Source: Mycobacterium sp. NAZ190054 (GTDB lineage: Bacteria; Actinomycetota; Actinomycetes; Mycobacteriales; Mycobacteriaceae). From it: DNA of 49,595 nucleotides. The stretch is from contig NZ_LMVQ01000582.1 of NCBI RefSeq assembly GCF_001545925.1, positions 1 through 49,595 on the forward strand, given 5' to 3'. The notes below the pieces were generated by a model. The model did not search any database and was not told where the DNA came from. It was given only the letters and a program-made list of their open reading frames with translations. Positions 16,183 through 25,493 of the stretch are shown here, piece after piece (the stretch's first letter is position 1; every line of letters begins with the position of its first letter). The position numbers were made by a program, and so were the translations under genes.

Positions 16183-17425
16183 GAGGACCCTCGACGCGGT
16201 GGCGGCAGTCCAGAACGAACTTCGCGTTCGGGACGATATGGTCGAAATCGAATGCATCGTGGTCGGTCAGCAGGACGACGGCGTCAGCGGACGCGACCAC
16301 CTCCGAGGTCGGCTCGACGCGGCGCACCAACCCGTCGATGGCTGTCGACTCGACCACGTGAGGATCGGCACCGAGAACCTCGGCCCCCATCGCGGCCAGG
16401 AGTTGCGCCACCCGTACCGACGGTGATTCCCGGGCATCGCCGGTGTTCTTCTTGTACGACAGCCCCAGCAGCAGGATGCGGGAACCGTTGACCGAGCGCC
16501 GTTGCGCGTTGAGCCCCAGCGTTATTCGCCTGACCACATGGTCGGGCATGTGTTCGTTGATGTCGTTGGCCAACTCGACGAACCGGAAGTTGTGGCCGAG
16601 GGTGCGCTCGACGCACCATGACAGGTAGGACGGATCGATGGGCAGGCAGTGACCACCGACCCCCGGCCCCGGTGTGAAGCGCATGAATCCGAACGGCTTG
16701 GTCGACGCGGCATCGATCGCATCCCACACGTCGATGCCGAGTTCGTGTGCGAAGATGGCGATCTCGTTGACGAGCGCGATGTTCACGTGCCGGAAGGTGT
16801 TCTCCAACAACTTCGCCAGCTCGGCTTCACGCGGTGACGCCACCGGTATCGTCGTGTCGACGATGGTGTCGTAGAAGGCCTTGACGGACGCCAGCGATGC
16901 CTCGTCGAGGCCCGAAACGATCTTCGGAGTGTTGATCAGGGTCCAGGTGGTGTTACCGGGATCGATCCGTTCAGGGCTGTACCCGAGGTGAAAGTCGGTG
17001 CCGGCGAGCAGCCCTGAATTGTTCTCCAGGATCGGTGCCACCAGTTCCTGGGTCGTTCCAGGATAGGTCGTCGACTCCACGATGACGGTCGCCCCCGGCC
17101 GGAGGTAGCGGGCCAGGGTCTCCGCGGACTTCTCGATATAGCGCAGATCCGGTACGCCCTCGCGCAGCGGCGTGGGTACCGCGATGATCGCGACGTCGAA
17201 CGCGGCGCACGTCCGCGCCTCCGATGACGGGTGGAAGGTGCCCGCCTCCAGGATCGCGGTCAGCTCCTCGTCGGTGATGTCCTCGATGTAGGACTCACCG
17301 ACGAGCAGTCGCTTGATCCGGGACTCGTCGATGTCGTACGCGACGACGTGGTGTCCGACCTGGGCGGCGCGGACGGACAACGGCAAGCCCACGTAGCCCT
17401 GGCCGACCACCACCACCCGCATCAT
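16166..17425 (-). CDS. UDP-glucose/UDP-N-acetyl-hexosamine 6-dehydrogenase
   Basis: A 419-aa NAD-dependent nucleotide-sugar dehydrogenase. The Rossmann motif VVGQGYVGLP lies at the N-terminus, VIVESTTYPGTT follows in the first domain, and the catalytic Cys260 is in GGHCLPIDPSYLSW. It oxidises C6 of a UDP-sugar to a uronic acid, and the sequence style is that of WbpA/WecC/TviB enzymes. The ATG at 17425 overlaps the deacetylase stop (ATGATG over TGA); the second ATG at 17422 is an alternative. It implies a uronic or aminouronic acid in the product, which could be the acceptor for the amide-forming enzymes encoded downstream. Confidence 0.9.
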   Translation of the reverse strand: MMRVVVVGQGYVGLPLSVRAAQVGHHVVAYDIDESRIKRLLVGESYIEDITDEELTAILEAGTFHPSSEARTCAAFDVAIIAVPTPLREGVPDLRYIEKSAETLARYLRPGATVIVESTTYPGTTQELVAPILENNSGLLAGTDFHLGYSPERIDPGNTTWTLINTPKIVSGLDEASLASVKAFYDTIVDTTIPVASPREAELAKLLENTFRHVNIALVNEIAIFAHELGIDVWDAIDAASTKPFGFMRFTPGPGVGGHCLPIDPSYLSWCVERTLGHNFRFVELANDINEHMPDHVVRRITLGLNAQRRSVNGSRILLLGLSYKKNTGDARESPSVRVAQLLAAMGAEVLGADPHVVESTAIDGLVRRVEPTSEVVASADAVVLLTDHDAFDFDHIVPNAKFVLDCRHRVEGPHVEYV

Positions 17426-18204
17426 CGGCCTCCTCGATATCGCCGTACTCCGAACCGGTTGCCGACGGTGAGGACTGAGACCGTCCGTTTGGCGTCGAGC
17501 CGCCACAACGTGTCACGGTCGTGCACGTAGGTCCGCGGAATGGCGTATCGGCCGATACACGGGGTCGGTCCGACGGCGCAGGCATAGTCGTAGCCCGCGG
17601 CGCGCGTGGCCTGAACGATACGCGGGTCGAGGTATCCGTACGGATAGCAGAAACCGCGAACCTGCTTGCCGAGAAGGTCTTCCAAGATCGCCCGGCTTCG
17701 TGTGGTCTCGTCGGCCAGCTCCGGATCCGCCGCCTGCACCAGCGAGATGTGCTTGAGACCGTGAGAGCCGATCTCCATGCCGTCCCGATCCAGGTCGCGC
17801 ACCTGGTCGGCCGTCAGCAACGGCTTGTTCGGGCCCGGGCGGCTCCATTCGTTCTGGCCGCCGAGTCTGCCGGCGAGCACGAACAGCGTCGCAGTGAAAT
17901 GGTGTCGCCGGAGTATCGGCAACGCGTACGGAACGAAATCCCCATATCCGTCGTCGAACGTCAACCCGACGAGACCGCGCGCCTTCCCCTGCGCGACCGC
18001 GCCCAGTAACTCCGTCATGGAGACACCTCGGAGCCCCCGGTGTCGTAGCCAACGCATCTGTTTCTCGAAGCGCTGTGGCGTCATGGTGACCTCGTACGGA
18101 TCCTCCTCGTACGGTGTCACGGAGTGATACATCAGAATCAGCGGAAATCTCGCGAATTCCGAACTCGTAGCGGAGCTTTCAGCTGTGGGTGCGGTGGTGC
18201 TCAC
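17422..18204 (-). CDS. Polysaccharide deacetylase (NodB/CE4)
   Basis: A 260-aa CE4 enzyme with motif 1 TFDDGY (82-87) and the zinc motif SHGLKH (147-152, His148 and His152). The later YPYGYLDP segment contains the expected aromatic/Arg-type motif. It removes N-acetyl groups from a glycan. No signal peptide is evident: the N-terminus is polar (MSTTAPTAESS), so it may act on the cytoplasmic side or be exported otherwise. The GTG start at 18204 overlaps the upstream glycosyltransferase stop (GTGA) with GGGGAGGA just upstream. Free amines made here could be the acceptor for the ligase and GNAT-like proteins. Confidence 0.9.
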   Translation of the reverse strand: MSTTAPTAESSATSSEFARFPLILMYHSVTPYEEDPYEVTMTPQRFEKQMRWLRHRGLRGVSMTELLGAVAQGKARGLVGLTFDDGYGDFVPYALPILRRHHFTATLFVLAGRLGGQNEWSRPGPNKPLLTADQVRDLDRDGMEIGSHGLKHISLVQAADPELADETTRSRAILEDLLGKQVRGFCYPYGYLDPRIVQATRAAGYDYACAVGPTPCIGRYAIPRTYVHDRDTLWRLDAKRTVSVLTVGNRFGVRRYRGGR

Positions 18205-19556
18205 ATCCTCCCCTTTCCAGGCTCGGTTTGCGCGCTGTCGCGGTTGCGCGACAACGTTCGGTGCCTTCGCGGTCCGGCCGCAGCCTCATTCATGGCCTGC
18301 AGGTACACCTCATCGAGCCGCGGAGCGACTCGAGACAAGGTGAAGCCCGCCGCCTTCGCCGGCCCGGCGGCGCCCATCCGTGACCGCAAGGCCTCGTCGT
18401 CGAGCAGGCGACGTATCGCGCGGGCCAGGTCCGCGGGATCGCCCGGTCGCACGTGCAGACCCTCGACGCCGTCGGTGACGATGTCGAGCAAACCCCCCAG
18501 GGCGGAGACCACGCACGGAGTGCCGCCGGCCAGACATTCCACGGCCACCCGGCCGAATCCTTCGGGCACCACGCTGGGCACCACGCCGACGGTGGCGTGT
18601 CGCCACGCGGCCACCACCGCCCGCTGGGGCACGTTGGTCGCGACGACCACACCAGGCCGGTTCCGCACGGCGAAGTCGGCGCGAGGCAGACCTGCCAGGA
18701 CCAGTGGCGTGTCGATTCCCGATGCGCGCAGACGGGTGTACGCGTCGAGCAGGATGTCGACACCCTTGTGCGTCCCGAGCGCCCCGGCATAGAAGAGATA
18801 CGGGCCGTCGGCGGGCACGAAGTCCGGGCGGTGCGCCGTCCGTCCGTCGCCGGCGAGGCTGAGCAGGTCGTCGTCGATGAACGTGGGGATCACCGTCATG
18901 GCAACGCTGTCGGCCGGACGGGGGGCCGATCCGCGAGCCGCCAACGCGGACGATGTCGCCGTCCAGAGGGTGACCTCGCGATGCCGTCTCGATCCCAACT
19001 GGTGCAGCCCGGCTGCCAACGGAATCCCCTTGAGCCCGTACTGCGAGTGGGCGCAGCTGATGCACTTGCCGAGGCCGGGTGCCGAGCACAGGCTCTGCCC
19101 GCGGTACCGCATCACTTTGGTCGCGCAGACCTGGCTGTGGTCGTGGGCGCTCGCGACGACGGGGACACCGGCGCGCCGGGCGGCACCCAACACGCTGTAG
19201 AGGATCCATCCGCGGACGTGAATGACGTCCGGGCGGAAGCTACGCACCAGACCGGCGAACGCCCGCGCGAACAACGGATCCGGCACCGGCGGGAAGAAGC
19301 GGTGCGTCGGCGAGGCGTACGCACCCGGCACGTGCGCCATCGCCATCGGTAGACGGTGCACCTCGACGCCGTCCATCTCCTCGCGATCCGGTGCGTTCGG
19401 GTGATGCGCCGTGGCCATGGCGACCACCCGGCCGCGGCGCACCTGAGCGCGAACCAGCGCGGCGATCGAAAGTTCCAGGCCTCCGACGTTGGGCAGGAAG
19501 CTGTCCATCGCGTGCAGGATGCGTAATCCGTCCATCCGGGAGTCCGCACAGCGCAT
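18201..19556 (-). CDS. Glycosyltransferase family 4
   Basis: A 451-aa GT-B enzyme. The N-terminal domain has LPNVGGLELSIAALV, and the sugar-nucleotide domain has LFYAGALGTHKGVDILLDAY and PEGFGRVAVECLAGGTPCV, the E-x7-E type GT4 signature. A Cys-rich stretch (VCATKVMRY ... LCSAPGLGKCISCAH) in the middle resembles that of a subset of GT4 proteins. The ATG at 19556 overlaps the flippase stop by one base (TGATG). The open frame continues upstream inside the flippase gene but is not coding. It adds one sugar of the repeat unit on the cytoplasmic side. Confidence 0.9.
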   Translation of the reverse strand: MRCADSRMDGLRILHAMDSFLPNVGGLELSIAALVRAQVRRGRVVAMATAHHPNAPDREEMDGVEVHRLPMAMAHVPGAYASPTHRFFPPVPDPLFARAFAGLVRSFRPDVIHVRGWILYSVLGAARRAGVPVVASAHDHSQVCATKVMRYRGQSLCSAPGLGKCISCAHSQYGLKGIPLAAGLHQLGSRRHREVTLWTATSSALAARGSAPRPADSVAMTVIPTFIDDDLLSLAGDGRTAHRPDFVPADGPYLFYAGALGTHKGVDILLDAYTRLRASGIDTPLVLAGLPRADFAVRNRPGVVVATNVPQRAVVAAWRHATVGVVPSVVPEGFGRVAVECLAGGTPCVVSALGGLLDIVTDGVEGLHVRPGDPADLARAIRRLLDDEALRSRMGAAGPAKAAGFTLSRVAPRLDEVYLQAMNEAAAGPRRHRTLSRNRDSAQTEPGKGRM

Positions 19557-20908
19557 CACCGACGCACCCCCTCTGCCGTGTCCCGACGGGCCTCCCCGCC
19601 GATTCCGGCCGGGACACGGGCCCCACCGCCTGTGCGGCCACGCACGCCGATCCGGGGCCGGTAGGGACCTACCGCCGCGAAAGCCAGCGCCACGGTCAGC
19701 TGCGCGGTGAGCACCGCCACGCCGGCACCGAAGATCCCGAAATGCGGCATCAGCAGCCACGAACCGCCGATGCTCATCGTGGCGCCGGCCACGGCCAGGA
19801 AGGCGACGAGCCGAAGGCGGTGCTGTATGCGCATCACCGTCATCGCCACGTTGATGACGGCATCGGGAAATGTGGCCAACAGCAACAGGATCAGCAACAG
19901 TCTGTAGTCGGCATAGCCCGGCCCGAAGATGCTGAGGATCTCCGTGGCGAACAGGCACGTGATCACCACGGGGACCAGAAGAAGCGCAGCGATCAGTCGT
20001 GATGCGCGGCGCGCTTGCGCGCCGAGCTTGGCCGGGTCGTCGGCGCATTCAGCCAGTAGCGCGTTCGACACCGCGGCGGCCACGGAGAAGAAGACGGTGG
20101 CGACCATGGCCGTCACGGCCATGTATCCGACTTGTTCGGGAGGAAACAGCGTGGCCGCGAGGATCGGTAGGACGAACGCGGGGGCCCGCACCGCAAGTGT
20201 CGCGACGTGATCCCATCCGACCGAGTTCCGTACTCGCAGGAATGCGGCAGCGTGGACCCGGAACCGCAGTTCAGGTGCCGCACGCGAAAGCGAGCGCAAC
20301 GCGATCGCCAGCGAAAGCGCCACGGACGCGATCCAGATAACGAGGATGGTGTGGGTGGCGGAGGCGTCCACGCCGACAGCCACGGCCCCCACGGTGAGCA
20401 TCACCGCGATCGCGGCGAGTCGGGACACGCTGCCCACAGCGGTGGCCAGCAAGGACAGTTCGGCTCGGCGGATGCCCAACAATGACGCGTTGACGACGAA
20501 CATCGAGGATGTGCCCACGGCACCGAGGGCCACCATCGCGATAAGCCAACCGGTGCCGATGGTGGTGCGCAGGTGGTCCGGCAGGAGTAGCGACGCCACA
20601 GTTCCGGCAGAGCCTGAGACGAGCGCGGTGACGAGGAAAGCAGCGCTGCAGAGGCCGCTCTGTTCTTCTGGTGTTGCGCCCGGCAGCATCCGGGTGAGCA
20701 GGGGGATGAAGCCGGCAGCGGCCAGGATCGCGACGAGCGTCATCGCCGCGATCACCGTGTTCGCCATGCCGATCGCGCCCGGTGACACGCTCCGTGCGCA
20801 GAGCACCCAGAAGACGTAGCCGAGCAACGACGACATGTAGGTCAGCGCAAGCAGCGACATGCTGTTGCCCAGCAGGCCACGGACTTTGAGCGGACGGGTT
20901 GTCGTCAT
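19556..20908 (-). CDS. Wzx-like MOP-superfamily polysaccharide flippase
   Basis: A 450-aa membrane protein with about 12-14 predicted hydrophobic segments, starting SLLALTYMSSLLGYVFWVLCA. A lipid-carrier-linked oligosaccharide flippase is the natural reading given the neighbours. The ATG at 20908 overlaps the preceding stop (ATGA); GTG codons at 20920/20917 are alternatives. The last 40 residues are Gly/Arg-rich and cytoplasmic. No clear Wzy is annotated, but the two membrane proteins just upstream are candidates. Confidence 0.8.
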   Translation of the reverse strand: MTTTRPLKVRGLLGNSMSLLALTYMSSLLGYVFWVLCARSVSPGAIGMANTVIAAMTLVAILAAAGFIPLLTRMLPGATPEEQSGLCSAAFLVTALVSGSAGTVASLLLPDHLRTTIGTGWLIAMVALGAVGTSSMFVVNASLLGIRRAELSLLATAVGSVSRLAAIAVMLTVGAVAVGVDASATHTILVIWIASVALSLAIALRSLSRAAPELRFRVHAAAFLRVRNSVGWDHVATLAVRAPAFVLPILAATLFPPEQVGYMAVTAMVATVFFSVAAAVSNALLAECADDPAKLGAQARRASRLIAALLLVPVVITCLFATEILSIFGPGYADYRLLLILLLLATFPDAVINVAMTVMRIQHRLRLVAFLAVAGATMSIGGSWLLMPHFGIFGAGVAVLTAQLTVALAFAAVGPYRPRIGVRGRTGGGARVPAGIGGEARRDTAEGVRR

Positions 20909-22194
20909 CGGCTGCACCACCCGTCGGGAAAGACGGCCTGGGCGCGGACCCGCGAGGTCAGATCCCGAATCGTGAGCTTGGCGGGTCCGCCGGTACGGGC
21001 CGTGTCATCGGACGGCCGAGCACATACCGCCGACCGGTCCCGGTCTTGAAGCGTGATGAGCAACGACACTCGGCCGTCCGGCCCCCCGCCGTCGAGCCGA
21101 GCGTCGACAGGCACCTCCCGTCCCGCCATGTCGAAACCCGCGAAAGTCGCCCGCTGGATGAGCTGACCGCCGTCCCCTCCCATCGGGGTCAGCGCGAACG
21201 CCGCATCGACGCCGGGCGGTGCGGGGATCTGTTCGATGCCGTAAGCAGACGGCATCCGTTGCGCAGGTGACCAGCGCGCGGCGGTGGCCAGCAGTCCCGT
21301 CACCGTCCCCACCAAGACCAGCAGGACGACCACGAGCGTGGGCAGGTTCTGCTTGGTCAGCAGTCCGGGAAGCTTGGGACGGCTGAGCGTTCCGAGCATC
21401 ACCAGGACAGCGCACACGAGCACGATCGCCCAGCCGAGACGCCGAATGTGCGAGTAGTTCATGCCGGCCGACCACAGGGACATCCACGTCCACATCGCCA
21501 GTTGCGCACAGCCGCCCCCGATCAGCGCGGCCAGTAGCACACGCTGCCAGAACCGGCTGGGCCGAGACGACAGGCCCAGTACCAGGCCGGCGCACACCGC
21601 AGCCGTGGCCGCCACAGTGGCAATCAGAACGCCGGCGGGTGTGACCCGCGCGCCTTCACCCATGAAATGAATGGTCGGACCGACGAGCACGTACCACGCG
21701 AGCGTCGTGGCGATTCGGGAACCGAGCCACCCAGCCGGCCCCGCCCCGGTGCGCATCAACAGCGCCGACAACCAGAGGCCGGGGACCAACCAGACCCCGA
21801 CGACCCCGCACACCAACACGAGCCACTCGACCGCGCGGGTGGGCGGGGCGAACAGCGAGCCCGAGTCCGGCTGAAGCCGGTGCGCTGCCACCAGGCAGCC
21901 GACGCCGAGCAATGATCCCGCCAGCACCTGAACGCGCGCCCAGCGCGTCCGCGGCGTCACCGGCACCGCCCGGGCCGCGACGTTCCTCAGCTGCCCGTAC
22001 CAGGGCTGACGGTGAAGTCCACGTCGGGTGGCGCTTGAATACCCACGCCCCGAATCCCCGCCGCATCGAACTGCACTCCAAACGTCGGGGCTCGGTGACG
22101 CGTTGTGCGACAACGTGTCAGAGTCGACCGGACGATCGCCGACCTCGTGTTCGGCGGTGTCGGACGTGGCCTGGTCGCCCTTGATCACCGTCAT
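20905..22194 (-). CDS. Polytopic membrane protein of unknown function
   Basis: A 429-aa protein with a polar N-terminus of about 90 residues, then about eight hydrophobic segments (for example LAGSLLGVGCLVAAH and WLVLVCGVVGVWLVPGLWLSALL), and a C-terminal extracytoplasmic domain of about 120 residues. The start is ATG at 22194, overlapping the upstream stop (ATGA). I do not recognise the family. Its place between a GT-C-like protein and a flippase makes a role in polymerisation or membrane-side glycosyl transfer likely, but no motif proves it. Confidence 0.65.
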   Translation of the reverse strand: MTVIKGDQATSDTAEHEVGDRPVDSDTLSHNASPSPDVWSAVRCGGDSGRGYSSATRRGLHRQPWYGQLRNVAARAVPVTPRTRWARVQVLAGSLLGVGCLVAAHRLQPDSGSLFAPPTRAVEWLVLVCGVVGVWLVPGLWLSALLMRTGAGPAGWLGSRIATTLAWYVLVGPTIHFMGEGARVTPAGVLIATVAATAAVCAGLVLGLSSRPSRFWQRVLLAALIGGGCAQLAMWTWMSLWSAGMNYSHIRRLGWAIVLVCAVLVMLGTLSRPKLPGLLTKQNLPTLVVVLLVLVGTVTGLLATAARWSPAQRMPSAYGIEQIPAPPGVDAAFALTPMGGDGGQLIQRATFAGFDMAGREVPVDARLDGGGPDGRVSLLITLQDRDRSAVCARPSDDTARTGGPAKLTIRDLTSRVRAQAVFPDGWCSR

Positions 22195-24188
22195 CCCACC
22201 CACCCCTCACAGCTACCCGCCGCGGTACGGCGCAACGTGTAGCGGTCGACTCTGTAGACCGTCAGCGGTCCTGCCGCGTACACACCGCTCAACCACGGCA
22301 AGCAGTCGAATCGGTCGAGAGCGGCCTGCGGCACCAGTTCGGTCCCGCCGCGCCCAGGCTCCTCCCTGGTGAACCATGTGCCCAGGCGCGGCCGGGTGAG
22401 CGCCATTCGGGAGTCCACCACGAAATAGGCGACCTTCGAATCCCAAATCTGTTTGAGCACTTCCGGACGCACCGGTTCTGCATTCAGATAGATCTCCCAG
22501 ATAGGAAACTTCATGCTGGGCCGCAGCGCAGACATCCGGCCCAGTGACCCGAGCTGGGACGACACGTAACGATCCGCCAATACCGGTGTGTCGACCGGCG
22601 CATGCGCCTCAAGCCACTCGGCCACGCTCCGGCCCTCATACGACATCGACCTTGCGTCGTCACCGACGTTCGCACTGCCGGGGAAGCGGTGAGAAACGTT
22701 GACACCCAACGCTGCGCTGCCAAAGGCCATGACGGTGAACACGAGACACCCCACAGCGGTCCTGACCGGTGGTTTACGCAGCACACTGGAGACCGACGGC
22801 CACTTCGCGGCGACAAGACCAGGCGTGCGCGGGCCCAGCGACCAGGCCATCCCGCAGATGACCGCCAGGCCGACGAAGCTGTAGCCCCATGACCGGTGCG
22901 CCCCTTCGGCGCCACCGCTGGTCAGCACCAGCGGCATGCTGGCGAAGAACATCGCGCCGAGCGCCGCGAACCCCCAGAGCGCGGAGCCCACACGACGACG
23001 GTTGCGCCAGAGCACGGTGACCGCCCAGAGGAAGAGAGCGAGCGCAACGAACGGAAACAGGTAGCCGCACACGATTTCGAAGATGGGGTTCGCCGAATTC
23101 TTGAACAGTGAACGTTGTCCCGAAGTCGAGCCGATACCGTCGAGTATTCGCGACAGCTGGGAGAATCCCTCGCTCAGCGCGGGCCCGAGATAATTGATGA
23201 GCCAGCCGTACTTCTCCGACCACCAGAGATGGATGGAGGACAGCAAACAGAACCAGATCAGCGCGAGGGGCCAGACCCGCTCTTGATGGTTGTGCAGATC
23301 GCCGGATGCGGCCCGGGGGAACCAGGGCACGAGACGAGCGGTGATGAGCAACGCCAGAATCAGACAAAGCATGACCGTGCTCAGATGATGGACCGTCGGC
23401 AGCGCAACCAAGCAGAACATCGCCATGGCGATCGCCCGCACCGCAGGGTTCGTCGTGGCGCGCCCGGCGGCGACCGCCGCCGTTAAACACCACAGCACCA
23501 ACGGAAGTCCGAGGCTTTCGTACGACACTGCGACGTTGAAGTACATCCAGGACGGGTTGAGCGTGTAGACCACCGCGCCCACGGCCGCCCCGGGCGCGGG
23601 GACGCCGACGTTGCGGACCAGCTGGTAGACCGCAAGTACCGACAGCACGTGAGCAAGTGAGATCACGACCAGTCCGGAGGTCCAGAGCGGCAGCCCCGAC
23701 AGATGAGCGACAGCGCTGATCACCTGGTGTAGGCCGAAGAATTCCTTCGTGATCGGCAGCAGGTTCAGATCGTGACCGACATCCCCGGCGAGATACGTCT
23801 CCATCGCCTGCCGCAGATGCACGAACTCGTCGGAACCAGAGGGCGTCGGGTGCAACAGCCGCGGAACCATGCCGAAGAGACCGATCCCGGCCACTGCGAA
23901 CGCTCGTGTCACGCCGCCGACCGAGCGCGCACAGGCAAGGCCGACGAGGGGCAGCATCCCGCTCAGGAAGCCGGCCCAGTACACCGCGAACTGCATGTTG
24001 TCGGGCTCTGGAAGGCCGGCCGCATGGTGATGCGACAGCACGATCAGTCCGGCACCGATCGGCGGCATGGTCAGAGCGAGAATCAGCCGACGGTGGCGTC
24101 CGCCTGTGAGGGGTTCCGACCGGTCGGAACTCCTCGCGCGCGACGCCGCATCTGTGGGCGAATCACCGGTGTCGAGAACGGAAGTCAC
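22191..24188 (-). CDS. GT-C-like polytopic membrane glycosyltransferase
   Basis: A 665-aa protein with about 12 hydrophobic segments followed by a soluble C-terminal domain of about 170 residues. An acidic motif (GSDEFVH) follows the first helices, where GT-C enzymes carry their catalytic acidic residues. Such enzymes use polyprenyl-phosphate sugars on the outer face. The GTG at 24188 overlaps the upstream stop (GTGA); the longer open frame continues inside the upstream gene. It is a candidate polymerase or branch-adding transferase. Family assignment rests on topology and the acidic loop only. Confidence 0.65.
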   Translation of the reverse strand: MTSVLDTGDSPTDAASRARSSDRSEPLTGGRHRRLILALTMPPIGAGLIVLSHHHAAGLPEPDNMQFAVYWAGFLSGMLPLVGLACARSVGGVTRAFAVAGIGLFGMVPRLLHPTPSGSDEFVHLRQAMETYLAGDVGHDLNLLPITKEFFGLHQVISAVAHLSGLPLWTSGLVVISLAHVLSVLAVYQLVRNVGVPAPGAAVGAVVYTLNPSWMYFNVAVSYESLGLPLVLWCLTAAVAAGRATTNPAVRAIAMAMFCLVALPTVHHLSTVMLCLILALLITARLVPWFPRAASGDLHNHQERVWPLALIWFCLLSSIHLWWSEKYGWLINYLGPALSEGFSQLSRILDGIGSTSGQRSLFKNSANPIFEIVCGYLFPFVALALFLWAVTVLWRNRRRVGSALWGFAALGAMFFASMPLVLTSGGAEGAHRSWGYSFVGLAVICGMAWSLGPRTPGLVAAKWPSVSSVLRKPPVRTAVGCLVFTVMAFGSAALGVNVSHRFPGSANVGDDARSMSYEGRSVAEWLEAHAPVDTPVLADRYVSSQLGSLGRMSALRPSMKFPIWEIYLNAEPVRPEVLKQIWDSKVAYFVVDSRMALTRPRLGTWFTREEPGRGGTELVPQAALDRFDCLPWLSGVYAAGPLTVYRVDRYTLRRTAAGSCEGWVG

Positions 24189-25333
24189 ACTCGACTCCCA
24201 ACCCTGCGCGCAGCAGACAACGTCTCCAGAAGTTGCCCGACCACCTGACCGGCGCTCGGCAGCTTGCACTGTGGCCCGCGATCACGGCTCGATGCGGCCA
24301 TGAAAAGCAATGCGTCGATCGCATCGGCGTAACGACGAGCCGTCGCCGTGTCCGTGCTGTCAGTCGTACACAGTCGGGCCGCCACCCCGGGCCCGGCACG
24401 CTCGACGACCTCCCGGTGAGCAGCGATGTCACTGACCACCACCGGCAGTCCCGCCACGAGTGCTTCGGCCAGCCCGATCCCGTAGGCCTCCTGCCGGCTG
24501 GCGGTGGCGTAGAGCGCTGCTGTGGCCCACCACCGTCCGAGTGCGTCGTCATCCACCGCGCCGGTGAACGTCACCGCATCTTCCGCGTCGAGTTCGACGG
24601 TCAGCCGGCGCAGAGCAGGCAGGGCGGAACCGTCCCCCACGACAACCAGCCGCGCCGGCCTTCCTCGGTGGTGCAGCTCCGCGACCGCCCGGACCAGCAG
24701 GTCTGTGCGCTTGTACGGTTCCTGACGCGCCACGGTCAACACCACGTTGCCGACATGCGGGTACGGGTCGTGTCCGCGAGATGGATCAGCCACCGCGGGC
24801 GGTATCACCGAAACCGTCTCGCGCTGCACCTGGCTCGGGAAGTCGCGCAGCACCAACGAGGCCTCCGCCTCGGTGTCGACCACGATCCGTCGACTCACCG
24901 CCATGAGGCGCCGGCCGGCCGGTCGCCATGCGCGGTGCAACGCATGCCGCAGCGGGGTATGGCCCACCCCGTGGTAGTGCGGCGTGAAAACTACTGGGGC
25001 GGTGGCATGTTCGGCGGCCAACCAGGCCAACGGCATGTGATAGTTGTGCACCCACTCCACGTCGAAGCGGCCCGTCTCGCCCGCGGCCCGAGCCGCTGCC
25101 GGCGCCGGCAGGTCGAAGATGTCGCCAACCGGCAGGTGGTGGCGCTCGACGGTATATCCGTCTCGCACCTCCTGTCGGGGCAGCGCGGCCGCCCGCGGCG
25201 CCTGCGTGATGACGGTGACCTCCGCGCCTTCTGCTGCCAGCGCGGCGGCGGCGGATGCCACATAGGTCTCCATCCCACCGCGGAAGGGTGCGAAGCGCGG
25301 GACCACGATGCCGATGCGCAGGACCGTCGTCAT
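24185..25333 (-). CDS. Glycosyltransferase family 4
   Basis: A 382-aa GT-B enzyme. It begins MTTVLRIGIVVPRFAPFRGGMETYV (donor loop FRGGMETYV), with VLTVARQEPYKRTDLLVRAV at the start of the nucleotide-sugar domain and SRQEAYGIGLAEALVAGLPVVVSD, the E-x7-E GT4 signature. The start is ATG at 25333. It is the first recognised enzyme of the operon, 160 bp after the small unknown ORF, and its stop overlaps the next gene (GTGA). It probably adds an early sugar. The sugar donor is unknown. Confidence 0.9.
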   Translation of the reverse strand: MTTVLRIGIVVPRFAPFRGGMETYVASAAAALAAEGAEVTVITQAPRAAALPRQEVRDGYTVERHHLPVGDIFDLPAPAAARAAGETGRFDVEWVHNYHMPLAWLAAEHATAPVVFTPHYHGVGHTPLRHALHRAWRPAGRRLMAVSRRIVVDTEAEASLVLRDFPSQVQRETVSVIPPAVADPSRGHDPYPHVGNVVLTVARQEPYKRTDLLVRAVAELHHRGRPARLVVVGDGSALPALRRLTVELDAEDAVTFTGAVDDDALGRWWATAALYATASRQEAYGIGLAEALVAGLPVVVSDIAAHREVVERAGPGVAARLCTTDSTDTATARRYADAIDALLFMAASSRDRGPQCKLPSAGQVVGQLLETLSAARRVGSRV

Positions 25334-25493
25334 CGCGCCGTGCTCCGTCGCTCAGCACCTTCCCGCGAGGGCGAGGACGCGCAGAGGCCTAGGTATTCCT
25401 CGCGGTCCGCACCAAAGCATGCACGGCACAAGATCCGACCCCCCGGTTCAACTCTCAGAGTGACGGGCCCGCCTCCCCCAGCGTGCCCGTCAT

